Source: Caulobacteraceae bacterium
GTDB taxonomy: Bacteria; Pseudomonadota; Alphaproteobacteria; Caulobacterales; Caulobacteraceae
Assembly: GCA_947476555.1 (NCBI GenBank)
Contig: CANJRI010000002.1
Span: 22,783-86,782, forward strand
Direction: 5' to 3'
DNA: 64,000 bases
The notes below the pieces were generated by a model. The model was not told where the DNA came from, did no database searches, and was given only the letters and a program-made list of their open reading frames with translations. Positions 33,096-42,824 of this stretch are shown here, in pieces. The position numbers were made by a program, and so were the translations under genes. How positions within the stretch are numbered: position 1 is the first letter of the stretch; each line of letters opens with the position of its first letter.

Positions 33096-33764
33096 ATGGA
33101 TCACACCCTCAAGGCCATTGACGAGGATCTCGCCGCCCTCGGTCGCGACGTGGCCGATCTCGGCGCCCTGGCGGTCGAGCAGACCAAGGCCGCGGTCGCC
33201 GCCTTCATGGCCCACGACGTGGCCGCCGCCGCAAAGGTCGTCACCGCTGATGAGCGCCTGGACGAGGCCGATGCTGACATCGAACGCCGCGCGATCCGCT
33301 TCATCGCCCTGCACCAGCCCATGGCCGACGACCTGCGGCGGCCGATCGCCGCCATGAAGAGCGCCATGCAGCTCGAGCGTTGCGGCGACCTGGCCAAGAA
33401 TATCGCCAAGCGGGTGTCCCGCATGAATGGCCGTCCCGGGGCGACCCAGACCGCCGCCATCGGCGAGCTCGGCACGCTTGTCGCCGTGCGCTTGGAGGCG
33501 GTGGTCGGAGCCTGGCGCGACGGTGACGCGCTCGCGGCCTTCGATGTCTGGTCCAAGGACACCGACGTCGACGAACGGCATGAAGCGGTCCTGCGCGAGA
33601 TCGTCGCCTGCATGACCGCCGACCCGGCTTCTGTGGGCGTCTGCACCCACCTGCTGTTCATCGCCAAGAACCTCGAGCGGATCGGCGACCACGCCACCAA
33701 CATCGCCGAGCTGGTGCATTACCAGCTCACCGGCCAGGACCTGTCGCACCGGCCGAAGCTCTAG
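33096..33764 (+). CDS. phoU: PhoU-family phosphate signalling regulator (copy 2)
   Basis: 222 residues in two three-helix PhoU repeats with LERCGDLAKNIAKRV and LLFIAKNLERIGDHATNIAE motifs nearly identical to copy 1, but different N- and C-terminal sequences. As the last gene of pstSCAB-phoU it is in the textbook PhoU position. It has its own ribosome binding site (GGAGGGCAGG). Ends in a 4-base overlap with the convergent DUF1697 gene. Confidence 0.93.
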   Translation: MDHTLKAIDEDLAALGRDVADLGALAVEQTKAAVAAFMAHDVAAAAKVVTADERLDEADADIERRAIRFIALHQPMADDLRRPIAAMKSAMQLERCGDLAKNIAKRVSRMNGRPGATQTAAIGELGTLVAVRLEAVVGAWRDGDALAAFDVWSKDTDVDERHEAVLREIVACMTADPASVGVCTHLLFIAKNLERIGDHATNIAELVHYQLTGQDLSHRPKL

Positions 33765-34264
33765 CCCTTCGCCATCTCCGCCAGCTTGGCGACGGTGTTC
33801 ATGTTGCGCGCCGTCCCCGCCCTGGCGGCCGGGATCGCCAGCTTCGAGCGTCCCTGCCCGGAGGGGTAGTGGACGTAGATCTCCCGCTTTCCCAGGCGCG
33901 CCGTTTCATCGGCCTGGCCGTGGATGTGCCCCAGGGCGTCCTTCGGCGGCGCCTCGTCCAGGAAGATGGCGACCACACGGTTTCCCGGTTCGGCGGGGAA
34001 GGGATTGGCTTTCGCGACCGCCGCCATCTCGGCCGCCGTCCGGACCAGCACGCCCTTGCCGGCGTAGGCCTTGAGCTTGCCGTCCAGCGCCGCCTTCACC
34101 TGGACCTCCGAACCCTCCGCCTCGAACACCACATTGCCGCTGGCGATATAGGTGCGGACGTTTGCGAACCCCGCCGCCTCGCACATGGCCTTCAGCTCGG
34201 CCATCGGCAGGGTGCTGCCGGCGCCGAGGTTCACCGCGCGGAGGAGGGCGACGTAGGTGGTCAT
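33761..34264 (-). CDS. DUF1697 family protein
   Basis: A 167-residue cytosolic DUF1697 protein. Family signature at the start, YVALLRAVNLGAGSTLPMAE, followed by FANVRTYIASGNVVFEAEG, the central NPFPAEPGNRVVAIFLDE, and the C-terminal TARNMNTVAKLAEMA. The fold is a pair of ferredoxin-like subdomains; biochemical function is unknown. It sits 19 bases downstream of the tRNA-Val gene on the same strand. Confidence 0.9.
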   Translation of the reverse strand: MTTYVALLRAVNLGAGSTLPMAELKAMCEAAGFANVRTYIASGNVVFEAEGSEVQVKAALDGKLKAYAGKGVLVRTAAEMAAVAKANPFPAEPGNRVVAIFLDEAPPKDALGHIHGQADETARLGKREIYVHYPSGQGRSKLAIPAARAGTARNMNTVAKLAEMAKG

Positions 34265-34283
34265 GACGACCCCGAAAGGGGAT

Positions 34284-34358
34284 TGGTGGATGCGACAGGG
34301 ATTGAACCTGTGACCCCCTCGGTGTGAACGAGGTGCTCTCCCGCTGAGCTACGCATCC
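34284..34358 (-). tRNA. tRNA-Val(CAC)
   Basis: Minus-strand cloverleaf of 75 nt including an encoded CCA: acceptor stem GGATGCG pairs with CGCATCC, D-arm AGCTCAGCGGGAGAGC, anticodon loop TTCACAC (anticodon CAC) on a CCTCG/CGAGG stem, and T-arm ACAGGTTCAATCCCTGT. All stems pair and the invariant GTTCAAT is present, so it should be functional. Confidence 0.95.
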
Positions 34359-34392
34359 GTCTCGGGCGCCAAGGGCGCGCGGAAGGCGGCGG

Positions 34393-35097
34393 CTATAGCC
34401 GCTCGGCCGCTTCCCCGCAAGCGCCGAGCAGCCGCGCGCAGGCCTCCGGAAGCTCGTCGAAATGGTGGATCAGGATGTCGGGCCCGAGTTCCTGGGCCGG
34501 GGTCTCGGTGTAGCCGAAGCTGACCAGCACCAGGTGCGCCCCCGCGGCCCGGGCGGCGCCGGCGTCGGTGGCCGCGTCGCCCACCATCACCGTGCGGGCG
34601 GCGGTCCCGCCCAGAGCGTCCACCGCCGTCATCAGGTGACGGGGGTCGGGCTTGATGGCGGGGGCGGCGTCGGCGCCGATCACCGCGTCGAAGTGGCCAT
34701 CCAGGCCGACGGCGGCCAGCAGGGCCACCGACAGGTCGGTGCGCTTGTTGGTGCAGACGCAGAGTTTGGCGCCGGCCGCCTTCAGGCGCTCCAGGGCCGC
34801 CACCACGCCCGGGAAAGGGACGCTCTCGTCGGCGATGTGGGCCAGGTAGTAGGCGATGAACCGGTCGAACAGCGCCGGGACCCGCTCGGCCGCCAGCGGC
34901 GCCCCCGCCGCCGAAAATCCGCGCTCGATCAGCCAGCGCGCGCCCCGACCGATGAAGGGCCGCGCGTCTGCCAGGGGCAGGGGAGCGATCCCCTCGGCCT
35001 TCAACAGGGCGTTCAGCGTCCCGATCAGGTCCGGGGCGGTGTCCACCAGGGTCCCGTCCAGGTCAAAGGCGATCACCGCGCCGTCAAGGTCGCCCAT
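34393..35097 (-). CDS. gph: Phosphoglycolate phosphatase, HAD family
   Basis: A 234-residue HAD phosphatase clearing 2-phosphoglycolate. Motif [15 protein letters not shown] with nucleophile Asp, a four-helix cap with the [12 protein letters not shown] region, motif [12 protein letters not shown], motif III lysine in IKPDPRHL, and motif [18 protein letters not shown]. The TAPDL and GRGA features are Gph-specific. Start at 35097 is preferred (GAGAAA upstream); the longer frame to 35184 overlaps the glmU leader and start. Divergent from glmU. Confidence 0.87.
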   Translation of the reverse strand: MGDLDGAVIAFDLDGTLVDTAPDLIGTLNALLKAEGIAPLPLADARPFIGRGARWLIERGFSAAGAPLAAERVPALFDRFIAYYLAHIADESVPFPGVVAALERLKAAGAKLCVCTNKRTDLSVALLAAVGLDGHFDAVIGADAAPAIKPDPRHLMTAVDALGGTAARTVMVGDAATDAGAARAAGAHLVLVSFGYTETPAQELGPDILIHHFDELPEACARLLGACGEAAERL

Positions 35098-35174
35098 CAG
35101 TTTCTCGCGCCTGGCTGCAAGGCTTGCTAAGCCGTGAACAGGAGCATGACTCGCCCCCTTCGGAGTATAGCCGC

Positions 35175-36539
35175 ATGAGCGCACGCGCCGCCGTCATCAT
35201 GGCCGCAGGGCAGGGCACGCGCATGAAGTCGCCGACGCCCAAGGTGCTGCACAAGGTCGGCGGTCGCGCCCTTCTGGACCGGGTGATTGACACCGTCCAG
35301 GCGGCGGGCTGCGAGCGAATCCACGTCATCGTCGGCGATCACAGCCCTGAGGTCCGCGCCCTGGTGGAAAAGCGCCTGGGCGCCGCCGCCGCCGCCGCCG
35401 TGCTCCAGGACCCGCCGCTCGGCACCGGCCACGCCGTGCTCTGCGCCGCCGACGCCCTGGCCGACTTCGACGGCGACGTGCTGGTCGTGAACGGCGACTG
35501 CCCGTTGCTGCGACCCGAGGACCTGGAGCCGCTCTACAATCTTCGCCGGGACGGCGCGGTCCTGGGCATCCTCGGCTTCGAGCCGCACGACGCCTTGCTC
35601 TATGGCCGGGTGATCCGCGGGGCCGACGGCCACGTGATCCGCATCGTCGAGCCCAGCCAGCTCACCGAGGAACAGCGGGGCGTGAGGCTCTGCAACGCGG
35701 GCATGTACCTCGCCGGCCGCGCCGACCTGTTCCGCTGGCTCTCCCGCCTCACCGACGACAATCCCAAGAAGGAATACTTCCTCACCGGCGTCATCGCCGA
35801 GGCCGGCGCCGAGGGCGGCCTGATCCGCTGCGCCCTGGCGCCGGAGAGCGCCGTGATGGGCGCCGACACCCAGGCCCAGCTTTCCCAGGCCGAGGCGATC
35901 TTCCAGCAGCGCCGACGCGCGCATTTCCTCGCCGAAGGCGTGGCCATGCCCGCCCCGGAGACCGTCCACTTCGCCTGGGACACCCAGATCGCGGCCGGCG
36001 CGACCGTCGAGCCCTTTGTGGTGTTCGCTCCCGGCGTGAAGGTGGAGGCCGGCGTCGTGATCCGCGCCTTCAGCCACCTGGAGGGCGCCGAGGTGAAGGC
36101 CGGCGCCCTGGTCGGTCCCTACGCTCGCCTGCGCCCCGGCGCGGTGATCGGCGAGGACGCCCACGTCGGCAACTTCGTGGAGATCAAAAACGTCTCGCTG
36201 GGCAAGGGCGCCAAGGCCAACCACCTCAGCTATCTGGGCGACGGGTCGGTGGGGGCGGGGGCCAACATCGGGGCCGGCACGATCTTCTGTAACTACGACG
36301 GCTTCTTCAAATACGAGACCCATGTGGGCGAGAACGCCTTCATCGGCTCCAATACGGCGCTGGTCGCGCCGGTGAAGGTGGGGGCGGGGGGCATGACGGG
36401 CTCGGGCTCGGTGATCACCCGCGATGTCCCCGCCGACGCCCTGTCCCTGGAACGCAGCGCACAGGACGACCGACTCGGCTGGGCTGCGGCTTTCCGCAAA
36501 CGCAAGGCCGCCGCCAAGGCCGCCAAGATGAGGAAATGA
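35175..36539 (+). CDS. glmU: Bifunctional GlmU uridylyltransferase/acetyltransferase
   Basis: A 454-residue enzyme making UDP-GlcNAc from glucosamine-1-phosphate. The N-terminal nucleotidyltransferase has [37 protein letters not shown] and VVNGDCPLL. The C-terminal left-handed beta-helix has hexapeptide repeats ([38 protein letters not shown]). Ends in a Lys/Ala-rich tail ([13 protein letters not shown]). Start at 35175 (GGAG upstream) fits the family. Overlaps rpiA. Confidence 0.96.
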   Translation: MSARAAVIMAAGQGTRMKSPTPKVLHKVGGRALLDRVIDTVQAAGCERIHVIVGDHSPEVRALVEKRLGAAAAAAVLQDPPLGTGHAVLCAADALADFDGDVLVVNGDCPLLRPEDLEPLYNLRRDGAVLGILGFEPHDALLYGRVIRGADGHVIRIVEPSQLTEEQRGVRLCNAGMYLAGRADLFRWLSRLTDDNPKKEYFLTGVIAEAGAEGGLIRCALAPESAVMGADTQAQLSQAEAIFQQRRRAHFLAEGVAMPAPETVHFAWDTQIAAGATVEPFVVFAPGVKVEAGVVIRAFSHLEGAEVKAGALVGPYARLRPGAVIGEDAHVGNFVEIKNVSLGKGAKANHLSYLGDGSVGAGANIGAGTIFCNYDGFFKYETHVGENAFIGSNTALVAPVKVGAGGMTGSGSVITRDVPADALSLERSAQDDRLGWAAAFRKRKAAAKAAKMRK

Positions 36540-37222
36540 TGGACGCGGACGCGCAGAAGCGGGCGGCCGGCGAGGCCGCCGCCGCCCTGGTGGAATCGGG
36601 CATGGTCGTGGGCCTGGGCACCGGCTCCACCGCCGCCTGGTTCGTCAGGGCCCTGGCGGCCCGGGGCCTGGATATCGTCGGCGTGCCGACCTCCGCGGCC
36701 ACCGGCGCGTTGGCCCAGAGCCTCGGGATCCGGCTGGGCGAGCTCGGTGAGACCAAGGGCATCGACCTCACCGTCGACGGCGCCGACGAGATCGGTCCGG
36801 GCCTGTCCCTCATCAAGGGTGGCGGGGCGGCGCTGCTGCGCGAGAAGCTGGTGTGGGAGGCCTCGGCCCGCTGCGTCGTCATAGCCGACGCCGCCAAGCA
36901 GGTGAAAACGCTGGGGAAGTTTCCCTTGCCTATCGAGGTGGTGGCGTTCGGACACACGATCACGTCCCTTCGTATCTGCGACGCCCTTTCCGAATGCGAC
37001 CTCGGCGTGGCCCCCCGCCTGCGGATGAAGGACGGCGCCCCGGTGCGGACCGACGGGGGCAACCTCATCTATGACGCAGCCTGCGGCCGGATCGAGGAGC
37101 CGGCGGCCCTGGCGGCGGCGCTGAAGAGCGTCACCGGCGTGGTCGACCACGGCCTGTTCCTCGACCTCGCCGACACGGCGCTGATCGGCGCGCCCGGCGG
37201 CGTGCTGACATTGGAACCGTAA
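36536..37222 (+). CDS. rpiA: Ribose-5-phosphate isomerase A
   Basis: A 228-residue isomerase of the pentose phosphate pathway. [39 protein letters not shown] with LLREKLV (catalytic Glu), the Lys in [19 protein letters not shown], and [20 protein letters not shown] are all RpiA signatures. Two adjacent ATGs (36536, 36539) overlap the glmU stop, so it is translationally coupled. 11 bases separate it from gor. Confidence 0.95.
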   Translation: MMDADAQKRAAGEAAAALVESGMVVGLGTGSTAAWFVRALAARGLDIVGVPTSAATGALAQSLGIRLGELGETKGIDLTVDGADEIGPGLSLIKGGGAALLREKLVWEASARCVVIADAAKQVKTLGKFPLPIEVVAFGHTITSLRICDALSECDLGVAPRLRMKDGAPVRTDGGNLIYDAACGRIEEPAALAAALKSVTGVVDHGLFLDLADTALIGAPGGVLTLEP

Positions 37223-37233
37223 GGAGCCCGTCG

Positions 37234-38619
37234 TTGGCCAACTACGACTACGACCTCTTCGTCATCGGCGCCGGCTCGGGCGGGGTGCGCGCCGCGCGCC
37301 TGGCCGCTCTGTCCGGCGCCAAGGTGATGGTGGCCGAGGAGCATCGGGTCGGCGGCACCTGCGTGATCCGCGGCTGCGTGCCCAAGAAGCTCCTGGTCTA
37401 CGCCTCGGAAGTCTCCCACCAGGCCAAGATCGCCGCCGAGTATGGCTGGACGATCCCCGAGACCCACTTCGACTGGCCCACCTTCATCGCTCGCAAGGAC
37501 AAGGAGATCGCCCGCCTCTCCGGCATCTACGTCCGCAACCTGCAGAACGCCGGCGCCGAGTTGGTCCACGGCAAGGCCTGGCTGACGGACGCCCACACCA
37601 TCGAGGTCGAGGGCCATGGGACCGTCACCGCCGAGAAGGTGCTGGTCGCCACCGGCGGCCGGCCCTGGAGCCCGAAGGAGCTGCCGGGCGTCGAGCACGC
37701 CATCTCCTCCAACGAGGCCTTCCACCTGGAAACCCTGCCGAAGAGCATCGTCATCGCCGGCGGCGGCTACATCGCTATCGAGTTCGCCGGCATATTCAAC
37801 GGCCTGGGCGTCGAGACCACTCTGGTCCATCGTGGCCCCAATCTGCTGCGCGGCTTCGACGACGACGTGCGCGCCCACGTGGCCGAGGAGATGGGCCGGC
37901 GCGGGATCAAAGTCCTGCTCGGCAACCAGCACACCGCCATCGAGAAGACCGCCACGGGCTTCATCAGCCGCTTCAAGGATGGCCATTCCTGCGAGAGCGA
38001 CCTCGTCATGCTGGCGCTCGGCCGCGAGCCCTACGTCGAGGGCCTGGGTCTGGAAGCCGCCGGCGTGGCCCTCAACGAGGCGGGCGCGGTGGTGGTGGAC
38101 GAATACTCCCGCACCAACGTGCCGAGCATCTGGGCGGTGGGCGACGTCACCAACCGCATCAACCTCACCCCGGTGGCGATCCGCGAGGGCCAGGCCTTCG
38201 CCCAGACCGAATTCCAGGACAAGCCCACGGCGTTCGATCACGACCTGGTGGCCTCGGCGGTGTTCTCCCAGCCGCCGATCGGCTCGGTTGGCCTCTCGGA
38301 AGCCGACGCCCGCCACAAGCTGGGCGGCAAGGTCGATATCTACCTGGCCCGCTTCAAGCCCATGAAGTACGCCTTCGCCGGCGCCGAGGAGCGCTGCCTG
38401 ATCAAGCTGGTGGTCGAGCCCGGGTCCGAGCGGATCCTCGGTTGCCACGTGGTGGGCCCGGACGCCCCCGAGATCATCCAGATGGCCGCCGTCGCCCTGA
38501 AGATGGGGGTCACCAAGCCGCAGTGGGATTCCACCTGCGCCGTCCACCCGACCCTCGCGGAGGAGCTGGTGACCATGCGCGAGAAGTACGTCCCGCCCTC
38601 CCTCGGCCAGGCCGCATGA
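37234..38619 (+). CDS. gor: Glutathione-disulfide reductase
   Basis: A 461-residue flavoprotein disulfide reductase. FAD-binding VIGAGSGGVRAARLAA, redox-active CVIRGCVPKK (two Cys five apart), NADPH-binding IAGGGYIAIEFAGIFNGLG, the second FAD site WAVGDVTNRINLTPVAIREG, and the C-terminal catalytic His in CAVHPTLAEE. The GCVPKK wording and VHRGP following the NADPH site fit glutathione reductase. It uses a TTG start with AAGGAG upstream. Overlaps the O-antigen-ligase-like gene by ATGA. Confidence 0.93.
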   Translation: MANYDYDLFVIGAGSGGVRAARLAALSGAKVMVAEEHRVGGTCVIRGCVPKKLLVYASEVSHQAKIAAEYGWTIPETHFDWPTFIARKDKEIARLSGIYVRNLQNAGAELVHGKAWLTDAHTIEVEGHGTVTAEKVLVATGGRPWSPKELPGVEHAISSNEAFHLETLPKSIVIAGGGYIAIEFAGIFNGLGVETTLVHRGPNLLRGFDDDVRAHVAEEMGRRGIKVLLGNQHTAIEKTATGFISRFKDGHSCESDLVMLALGREPYVEGLGLEAAGVALNEAGAVVVDEYSRTNVPSIWAVGDVTNRINLTPVAIREGQAFAQTEFQDKPTAFDHDLVASAVFSQPPIGSVGLSEADARHKLGGKVDIYLARFKPMKYAFAGAEERCLIKLVVEPGSERILGCHVVGPDAPEIIQMAAVALKMGVTKPQWDSTCAVHPTLAEELVTMREKYVPPSLGQAA

Positions 38620-39842
38620 GCCCAGCATCCGCCGCGGGTCGCGACCGGCTGGCCCTCTGGTGCGGTTGGGTGATGGTGGGCCTGGCGGTCCTCACCGCCC
38701 CGTTCGGCTGGCTGTTCTATCAGGGCTTCTCGGTGCTGATCGCGCTGGTTGGGCTCCTCTGCCTGCCGGCTTTGCGGATCAATGAGGGCGATCGCCCCGT
38801 CGCGGTGGTCCTGCTGGCGGCGCTGGCCTGGGCCGCGATCTCCACGATCTGGAGCCCGCATCATCCGCCCCTGGACGCCAACCAGGGCCTGAAGCTCACC
38901 GCCGAACTTGTGCTCTACTGGTCCGCCTGGTGCGCCGCCCGCCGCGCCGATCCACGGCTCGCGGGCCTCGCGCTCCGGATCCTCGCCTGGAGCCTCGGCC
39001 TGCTCGGCGCCTGGTTGACGGTCGAGGCCTTCACCTGGGGCGCCGTCTACCACGCCCTGCGCAACGCCCTTTACGAACCGACGCGTATCGATCTTTCCCT
39101 CAAGAGCCTCGCCGAGGCGGCCTATCCCCTGGCTCTCCTGTGGCCGGTGGCGGCCGCCGGCGGCGTGCGGGCTGGCGCGCCCCAGTGGCTGGCGATCCCC
39201 ATGGTCATCGGGACGTTCGCTCTTGGCCTGCAGCTCGGTTCGGACGCTCAGGTGGTCGCTGTGTTCGTCAGCCTGATTGTCGGCGGTGTCGTGCTCGCCT
39301 GGCCGCGCGGCGGGCCAAAGGCCCTGGCCCTGACCGCCGCCGCCTACTTCCTCCTGGCGCCGGCCATCGTCCTGGGTGTTCGCAGCGTCACGCGTGGCGT
39401 CCCCGGCGGGCTTCAGGTGCAGGAATCCTGGTCCATGCGTCTCGGCTACTGGAGCAACACCGTCGACGCCATCGCCGAGAAGCCGCTGCTCGGCTGGGGC
39501 CTCGACGCCAGCCGCACCTTCTCCGGCGTCGGCCTGCATCCGCACAACGGCGCCCTCCAGGCCTGGCTTGAGCTGGGCGCCCTCGGCGCGGCGGCGGCGG
39601 CGCTGTTCTGGGCCATGTCGCTGCGCCGGCTGTCCCGCGAGGGCAGGGACCTGATGGCCGCCGCCATCGCCGCCTCGGCCGGCCTCTACCTGCTGTTCGA
39701 GGCCGTCGGGCACGGGATCTGGCAGGAACATTGGCTCGCCATGGGGGCCTTGGCCGCCATCGTCGGCGTCCTCGGAAGCGGCCCGCTGGCCCCCTGGTCC
39801 ACGCGGCCAAACCGCCGCAGCGCGGCAAAATCATCGACCTAG
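38616..39842 (+). CDS. O-antigen ligase/polymerase-like membrane protein (Wzy_C)
   Basis: A 408-residue polytopic protein with about ten to twelve helices. The conserved Wzy_C region includes [30 protein letters not shown] and [19 protein letters not shown] (the H-x-H/N polymerase-ligase motif in a periplasmic loop). It would ligate or polymerise polysaccharide at the periplasmic face. No other glycan genes are nearby, so the substrate is open. Coupled to gor (ATGA). The last 20 residues ([14 protein letters not shown]) are basic and cytosolic. Confidence 0.85.
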   Translation: MSPASAAGRDRLALWCGWVMVGLAVLTAPFGWLFYQGFSVLIALVGLLCLPALRINEGDRPVAVVLLAALAWAAISTIWSPHHPPLDANQGLKLTAELVLYWSAWCAARRADPRLAGLALRILAWSLGLLGAWLTVEAFTWGAVYHALRNALYEPTRIDLSLKSLAEAAYPLALLWPVAAAGGVRAGAPQWLAIPMVIGTFALGLQLGSDAQVVAVFVSLIVGGVVLAWPRGGPKALALTAAAYFLLAPAIVLGVRSVTRGVPGGLQVQESWSMRLGYWSNTVDAIAEKPLLGWGLDASRTFSGVGLHPHNGALQAWLELGALGAAAAALFWAMSLRRLSREGRDLMAAAIAASAGLYLLFEAVGHGIWQEHWLAMGALAAIVGVLGSGPLAPWSTRPNRRSAAKSST

Positions 39843-39910
39843 CGGTCTTCCTTGGAGTAGAAGCGGCGCTCCGCCGCCGGGGGTGGCCCCAGGTGGCGCG
39901 GAGTTGGACT

Positions 39911-41296
39911 ATGACCGAGACCTGGAATCCCGCTTCCTGGCGGACCAAGCCCGCCAAGCACGTGCCGACCGACTATCCGGATATGGCCGAGCTTTCCCGC
40001 GTCGAGCAGACGCTGCGCCGGATGCCGCCCCTGGTGTTCGCCGGCGAGGCGCGCCGCCTTAAGGGTCTGCTGGGCGACGTGGCGGAGGGCCGGGCCTTCC
40101 TGCTGCAGGGCGGCGACTGCGCCGAGAGCTTCAAGGAATTCCACGCCGACAACATCCGCGATTCCTTCCGCCTGATCCTGCAGATGGCGGTGGTCCTGAC
40201 CTTCGCCGGCGGCAAGCCGATCGTGAAGGTCGGCCGCATGGCCGGCCAGTTCGGCAAGCCCCGGTCCTCGCCGGTGGAGAAGATCGGCGACGTCGAGCTG
40301 CCCTCCTATCGCGGCGACAATATCAACGGCACGGAGTTCACGCCCGAGGCCCGGATTCCCGATCCGCAGCGCCTGCTGCAGGCCTATGGCCAGTCGGCCT
40401 CGACCCTGAACCTGCTGCGCGCCTTCGCCGGCGGCGGCTACGCCGACCTCTACAACATCCACCGCTGGACCCTGGGCTTCGTCAACGACAGCCCGCAAGG
40501 CGCGCGTTACGGCGAGCTCAGCGAGAAAATCTCCGAGGCCCTGACCTTCATGGCCGCCATCGGCGTCACCCCGGAGACCCATCCGGAGATGCACCGGGTG
40601 GAGTTCTTCACCTCGCACGAGGGCCTGCTGCTGGGCTTCGAAGAGGCCATGACCCGGGTCGATAGCACCTCGGGCGAATGGTACGACACCTCCGCCCACC
40701 TGCTGTGGATCGGCGAGCGCACCCGCCAGCTCGACGGGGCGCACGTGGAGTATTTCCGCGGCATCAAGAACCCCATCGGCGTGAAGGTCGGCCCCACCCT
40801 GGAGCCGGACGAGCTGTTGCGCCTGATCGATGTCCTGAACCCGAAGAACGAGCCTGGTCGCCTGACCCTCTACGGCCGCTTCGGCTACGACAAGGTCGAG
40901 GATCGGCTGCCGCGCCTGCTGCGGGCCACCAAGGCCGATGGCCGCCATGTCGTCTGGGCCACCGACCCTATGCACGGCAACACCCTGACCGCCGCCAACG
41001 GCTACAAGACCCGGCCGTTCGACCGGATCCTGTCGGAGGTGAAGCTGTTCGTGGAGACCTGCCTGGCGGAAGGCGTCCACCCGGGCGGCGTCCATCTTGA
41101 GATGACCGGCCAGAACGTCACCGAGTGCCTCGGCGGCGCCCGGGCCCTCACCGAAGGCGACCTGGCCGATCGCTACCACACCCACTGCGACCCCCGCCTC
41201 AACGGTGAGCAGGCCCTCGAACTGGCCTTCCTCGTCGCCGAGAAGCTGCGCGAGGACCGCGTGGAGATGACTCACAAGGCGGCGGTCTCGATCTGA
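39911..41296 (+). CDS. Class II DAHP synthase (3-deoxy-7-phosphoheptulonate synthase)
   Basis: A 461-residue plant-type (class II) enzyme catalysing the first step of the shikimate pathway. [20 protein letters not shown] contains the metal-binding Cys; also [30 protein letters not shown], the His/Glu ligands in [20 protein letters not shown], and [20 protein letters not shown]. Start at 39911 matches the family N-terminus ([20 protein letters not shown]). It may pair functionally with the AroQ chorismate mutase at 5.5 kb. Confidence 0.95.
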   Translation: MTETWNPASWRTKPAKHVPTDYPDMAELSRVEQTLRRMPPLVFAGEARRLKGLLGDVAEGRAFLLQGGDCAESFKEFHADNIRDSFRLILQMAVVLTFAGGKPIVKVGRMAGQFGKPRSSPVEKIGDVELPSYRGDNINGTEFTPEARIPDPQRLLQAYGQSASTLNLLRAFAGGGYADLYNIHRWTLGFVNDSPQGARYGELSEKISEALTFMAAIGVTPETHPEMHRVEFFTSHEGLLLGFEEAMTRVDSTSGEWYDTSAHLLWIGERTRQLDGAHVEYFRGIKNPIGVKVGPTLEPDELLRLIDVLNPKNEPGRLTLYGRFGYDKVEDRLPRLLRATKADGRHVVWATDPMHGNTLTAANGYKTRPFDRILSEVKLFVETCLAEGVHPGGVHLEMTGQNVTECLGGARALTEGDLADRYHTHCDPRLNGEQALELAFLVAEKLREDRVEMTHKAAVSI

Positions 41297-41421
41297 AGCG
41301 GGCGGGGGGCCTTGTGTCCTCCGCGCCACTTCCGAAAGCTCGGCCATTCCCTATCTGAGGGCGTCTTGCGGCGGCTTCGGTCGCGAGCCAGTCTCCGCGT
41401 CCCTTTCCTTCCGGTGCCCCC

Positions 41422-42771
41422 ATGGACCGCTCGCCGGCCCAATCCCCCGTCCGCGCCGACCTGACCCAGCTCCTGAAGCTCTCGGGGCCGGTGGTGATCG
41501 CGCGCCTGGGGATCATGACCATGGGGCTGGTCGACGCCGTGGTGGTCGGCCGCTATTCGGCGACCCAGCTCGGCTATCACGCCCTGGCCTGGGCCCCCAC
41601 CAGCGTGGTCCTGACCATGGCCATCGGCCTGATGGTCGGCGTCCAGGTGATGACCGCCCGGCGGATCGGGGAGGGGCGCCGCGATCTCACCGGCGCCGTC
41701 CTGCGCCGGGGCCTCAGCTACGGCCTGTGGATCGGCTTCGCCTCCATGGCGGCCCTGCTGCTGCTGGGCGACCCCTTCCTGCATTCCATCGGCCTCGAGA
41801 AGGACCTGGCCGACGGCGCCAGCCGCGCGCTCACGGTGTTCGCCTTCTCGTTGCCGCTCTACGCGCTCAGCGTCTCCTCCGCCTTCTGGCTGGAGGGCCT
41901 GGCCAAGCCTGGCCCTGCGGCCTGGGCCATGTGGGCGGCCAATGTCGTCAACCTCGCGCTCAACCTGCTGCTGGTGCCCGGGACCTTTGGGCTACCCGCC
42001 ATGGGCGCGGTCGGCGCGGCCTGGGCCACCACCGGCGCGCGGGCTTTCCTGGCCGCCGTCACCATCGGCTACATCGTCTGGATGGCCGAGGCCCGCAGCC
42101 TCGGCGTCTTCGCCCGGCCCGAGCGCGACCGCGCCGCTGAGGCCGAGCAGCGCCGCATCGGCTATGGCGCCGGCGCGTCCAACTTCTTCGAGGTGGCCGC
42201 CTTCGCCAGCATGAACGTCATCGCCGGCTGGATGGGGGGCTTGGCCGTCGCCGCCTGGACGATCGTGCTCAATGTCGCCGCCATCGTCTTCATGGTGCCC
42301 CTGGGGCTGGCCACCGGCGCCGCCGTGCTGGTGGGCCGGGCCTACGGCGCGCGCGATCCGGCGGGGGTCAACCGCGCGGGCCTGGTCTCCTTCGGCGTCA
42401 CCGCCGTCTTCGGGGTCGTGGTCTCGCTGCTGATCTGGCCCAGCGCCGGCCTCATCGCCCAGGGCTACACCACCGACGCGCCCACCATCGCCATGGCCGC
42501 GCCCGCCATCGCGCTCGCCTGCCTGTTCTTCTTCCCCGACGCTCTGCAGGTGGTGACCGCGCAATCGCTCCGCGCCCGCGGCGACGTCTGGCTGCCCACC
42601 TACGCCCACCTCACCAGCTACATCCTGGTGATGATGCCGCTCGCCTGGTGGCTGGCGATCCCCCAGGGCATGGGCATCCTCGGCATCACCTGGGCGGTGA
42701 TCGTCGCCAGCGTGATCTCGATGGCCCTGCTGCTGGTGCGGTTCTGGGTCCTGGCCCGGCGGGGAATCTAG
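41422..42771 (+). CDS. MATE family efflux transporter
   Basis: A 449-residue polytopic protein with twelve predicted helices in two halves. Family features are LLKLSGPVVIARLGIMTMGL with VDAVVVGRYS at the start, QVMTARRIGEGRRDL in the first half, and the second-half equivalent LGLATGAAVLVGRAYGARDP. Exports cationic drugs or metabolites in exchange for Na+ or H+. Isolated gene; substrate unknown. The stop codon runs into an intergenic palindrome. Confidence 0.93.
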   Translation: MDRSPAQSPVRADLTQLLKLSGPVVIARLGIMTMGLVDAVVVGRYSATQLGYHALAWAPTSVVLTMAIGLMVGVQVMTARRIGEGRRDLTGAVLRRGLSYGLWIGFASMAALLLLGDPFLHSIGLEKDLADGASRALTVFAFSLPLYALSVSSAFWLEGLAKPGPAAWAMWAANVVNLALNLLLVPGTFGLPAMGAVGAAWATTGARAFLAAVTIGYIVWMAEARSLGVFARPERDRAAEAEQRRIGYGAGASNFFEVAAFASMNVIAGWMGGLAVAAWTIVLNVAAIVFMVPLGLATGAAVLVGRAYGARDPAGVNRAGLVSFGVTAVFGVVVSLLIWPSAGLIAQGYTTDAPTIAMAAPAIALACLFFFPDALQVVTAQSLRARGDVWLPTYAHLTSYILVMMPLAWWLAIPQGMGILGITWAVIVASVISMALLLVRFWVLARRGI

Positions 42772-42818
42772 AGCGCGTTCAGCAAAAGTGGCTCCACTTT
42801 TGCGCCCGGAATGCGCTC
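42771..42818. repeat. Nested palindromic intergenic repeat
   Basis: Outer arms GAGCGCGTTC and GGAATGCGCTC enclose a perfect inner hairpin CAAAAGTGG-CT-CCACTTTTG (42783-42802). It begins at the last base of the MATE gene's TAG stop and could form a transcript-end hairpin between convergent genes. The outer arms resemble the AGCGCGATC arms at 61904-61950, so both seem to belong to one dispersed family. Confidence 0.65.
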
Positions 42819-42824
42819 CAGGCC

